Assembly: GCA_947177885.1 (NCBI GenBank)
Contig: CAMWWF010000150.1
Location: 1 to 7,039 of the forward strand
Direction of reading: 5' to 3'
DNA from: an uncultured Lachnospiraceae bacterium
GTDB lineage: Bacteria; Bacillota_A; Clostridia; Lachnospirales; Lachnospiraceae
DNA length: 7,039 bases
Shown here: piece after piece, positions 6,225 to 7,039 of the stretch
How positions within the stretch are numbered: the stretch's first letter is position 1
Layout of the letters: every line of letters begins with the position of its first letter
Position numbers and translations under genes: made by a program
Notes under the pieces: model-generated
Database searches by the model: none
What the model saw: the letters and a program-made list of their open reading frames with translations, nothing else
Told to the model about the DNA's origin: nothing

Positions 6225-7039
6225 GAAAAAGACCATAATCATGTGGGCAGCATTGTTTGTGGCGATGGCGGTCATATTGGCAGGCAGCAGAACGGACGAT
6301 TGGAAGCAGCCTGCACTTCGGAAACGAATGCTGATGAAAAATCTGTGGCAGGCAGAGCAGGGAGCAGGAAATTCTCCGCAACAGATGTGGGCAGCAGTTT
6401 CGGGGCAGGAAGTATGGGAAGACCAGGCACTGCCGCTGTTGGGTAAAATGGCGTCGGCTGTGGGGACAGGCGCGGTTTGTACGGTGAAAAGAGGAGAAGC
6501 CTGTGCGGCGATGCTGTCGGAATCAGGACGCCTTATAGAGGGAACGGCACGGAGCGGAGCGGTTTTGGAGGATCAGGATTTTGTATATTTTTATAACGGA
6601 TGTGAGATCAGGAAAATCTCCAAAGAGAATCAGGATGCTTCTGTCATATGGAAAAGCGGCGAGACGGAAGAGGTATCTCTGAGCGGAAGTGCGGTGCTGG
6701 CAGGAGACAGGATATTCTTTCTGGAAAGCTGGTGGGCCAGAGGCCGTATAACCGAGATCCTCTCTGTCATAAACACGGATGGAACCGGGTATGAGCGCAT
6801 AGAAGAAAAGGAGAAGCCGGGGGGATTTCTGTATTTCTCAGATGGCATTCTTTATGTGGAGGACGGCAGATCCCGGCGGGAACAGGGAGTCTATATGGAT
6901 GGCAATTCCGTCCGGGTCTATGAAATTTATACGGACGGTACTTGGAATAAGATAAAATCTCTCACCGGATATGCGTGCAGAGCGCTGCCGGATGCTTTGA
7001 AGACCGGAACTGCCGCATTCTCCAATAAAGAATATTTAA
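6214..7039 (+). CDS. Membrane-anchored or secreted protein with DUF5050-like repeats (partial, 3' end off the window)
   Basis: The frame runs open from ATG 6214 to the window edge (275 codons). GAGGA at 6201-6205 lies 8 nt before the start. The N-terminus MNFKKKTIIMWAALFVAMAVILAGS has a basic head and a hydrophobic stretch (about 7-24) typical of a signal peptide or membrane anchor, so the rest should be outside the cell. After a linker, about residue 120 onward shows strand-rich repeats such as DQDFVYFYNGCEIRKISKEN, SAVLAGDRIFFLES and SVINTDGTGYERI. The pattern of 'displayed value, then NTDGTGYERI' is that of DUF5050/beta-propeller-like proteins common in Clostridia. There is no lipobox cysteine (ILAGSR has Ser where Cys would be). 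The function is unknown; the assignment to DUF5050 is tentative. Confidence 0.65.
   Translation, partial: MNFKKKTIIMWAALFVAMAVILAGSRTDDWKQPALRKRMLMKNLWQAEQGAGNSPQQMWAAVSGQEVWEDQALPLLGKMASAVGTGAVCTVKRGEACAAMLSESGRLIEGTARSGAVLEDQDFVYFYNGCEIRKISKENQDASVIWKSGETEEVSLSGSAVLAGDRIFFLESWWARGRITEILSVINTDGTGYERIEEKEKPGGFLYFSDGILYVEDGRSRREQGVYMDGNSVRVYEIYTDGTWNKIKSLTGYACRALPDALKTGTAAFSNKEYL

Overview
The window looks like a chromosomal segment of a gut-type Clostridia, most likely Lachnospiraceae. The grounds are moderate GC, purine-rich AGGAGG-type ribosome-binding sites, consensus sigma-A promoters, and a combination of genes (YetA/PL26-like pectin enzyme, GH88 hydrolase, Nudix hydrolase, MmcQ/YjbR protein, DUF5050-like surface protein) typical of that group. 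The taxonomic call is inference; there is no rRNA or marker gene here.

Left part (1-4681, all + strand): a carbohydrate-use cluster. It starts with the last 35 codons of an unidentified gene. Next is a large signal-less protein of the exo-rhamnogalacturonan lyase family (PL26, YetA-like; start re-set to 170), then a Nudix hydrolase of the ADP-ribose pyrophosphatase type (start re-set to 2910), then a GH88 unsaturated uronyl hydrolase. A lyase that leaves 4,5-unsaturated uronic acid ends plus a hydrolase that removes such ends forms a coherent cytoplasmic route for imported rhamnogalacturonan-like (or other uronate-containing) oligosaccharides. The Nudix gene has no obvious role in that route.

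Middle (4683-5110): directly after the GH88 stop lies the 3' third of a phosphotransferase (APH-type) gene, headless and with an in-frame TAG, so a pseudogene remnant. It is followed by a 75-bp palindromic repeat (5011-5085) with 14-bp perfect terminal inverted repeats. A solo arm of the same repeat occurs at 3458-3475. The repeat supplies the stop codon of the gene that converges on it from the right.

Right part: a minus-strand gene (5872-5072) encodes an MmcQ/YjbR domain fused to a PUA/EVE-like domain, with a clear extended -10 promoter. A 341-bp divergent intergenic region carries that promoter, a + strand promoter, a small overlapping leader ORF and a small hairpin. It leads into a membrane-anchored or secreted protein with DUF5050-like beta-propeller features, which runs off the right edge.
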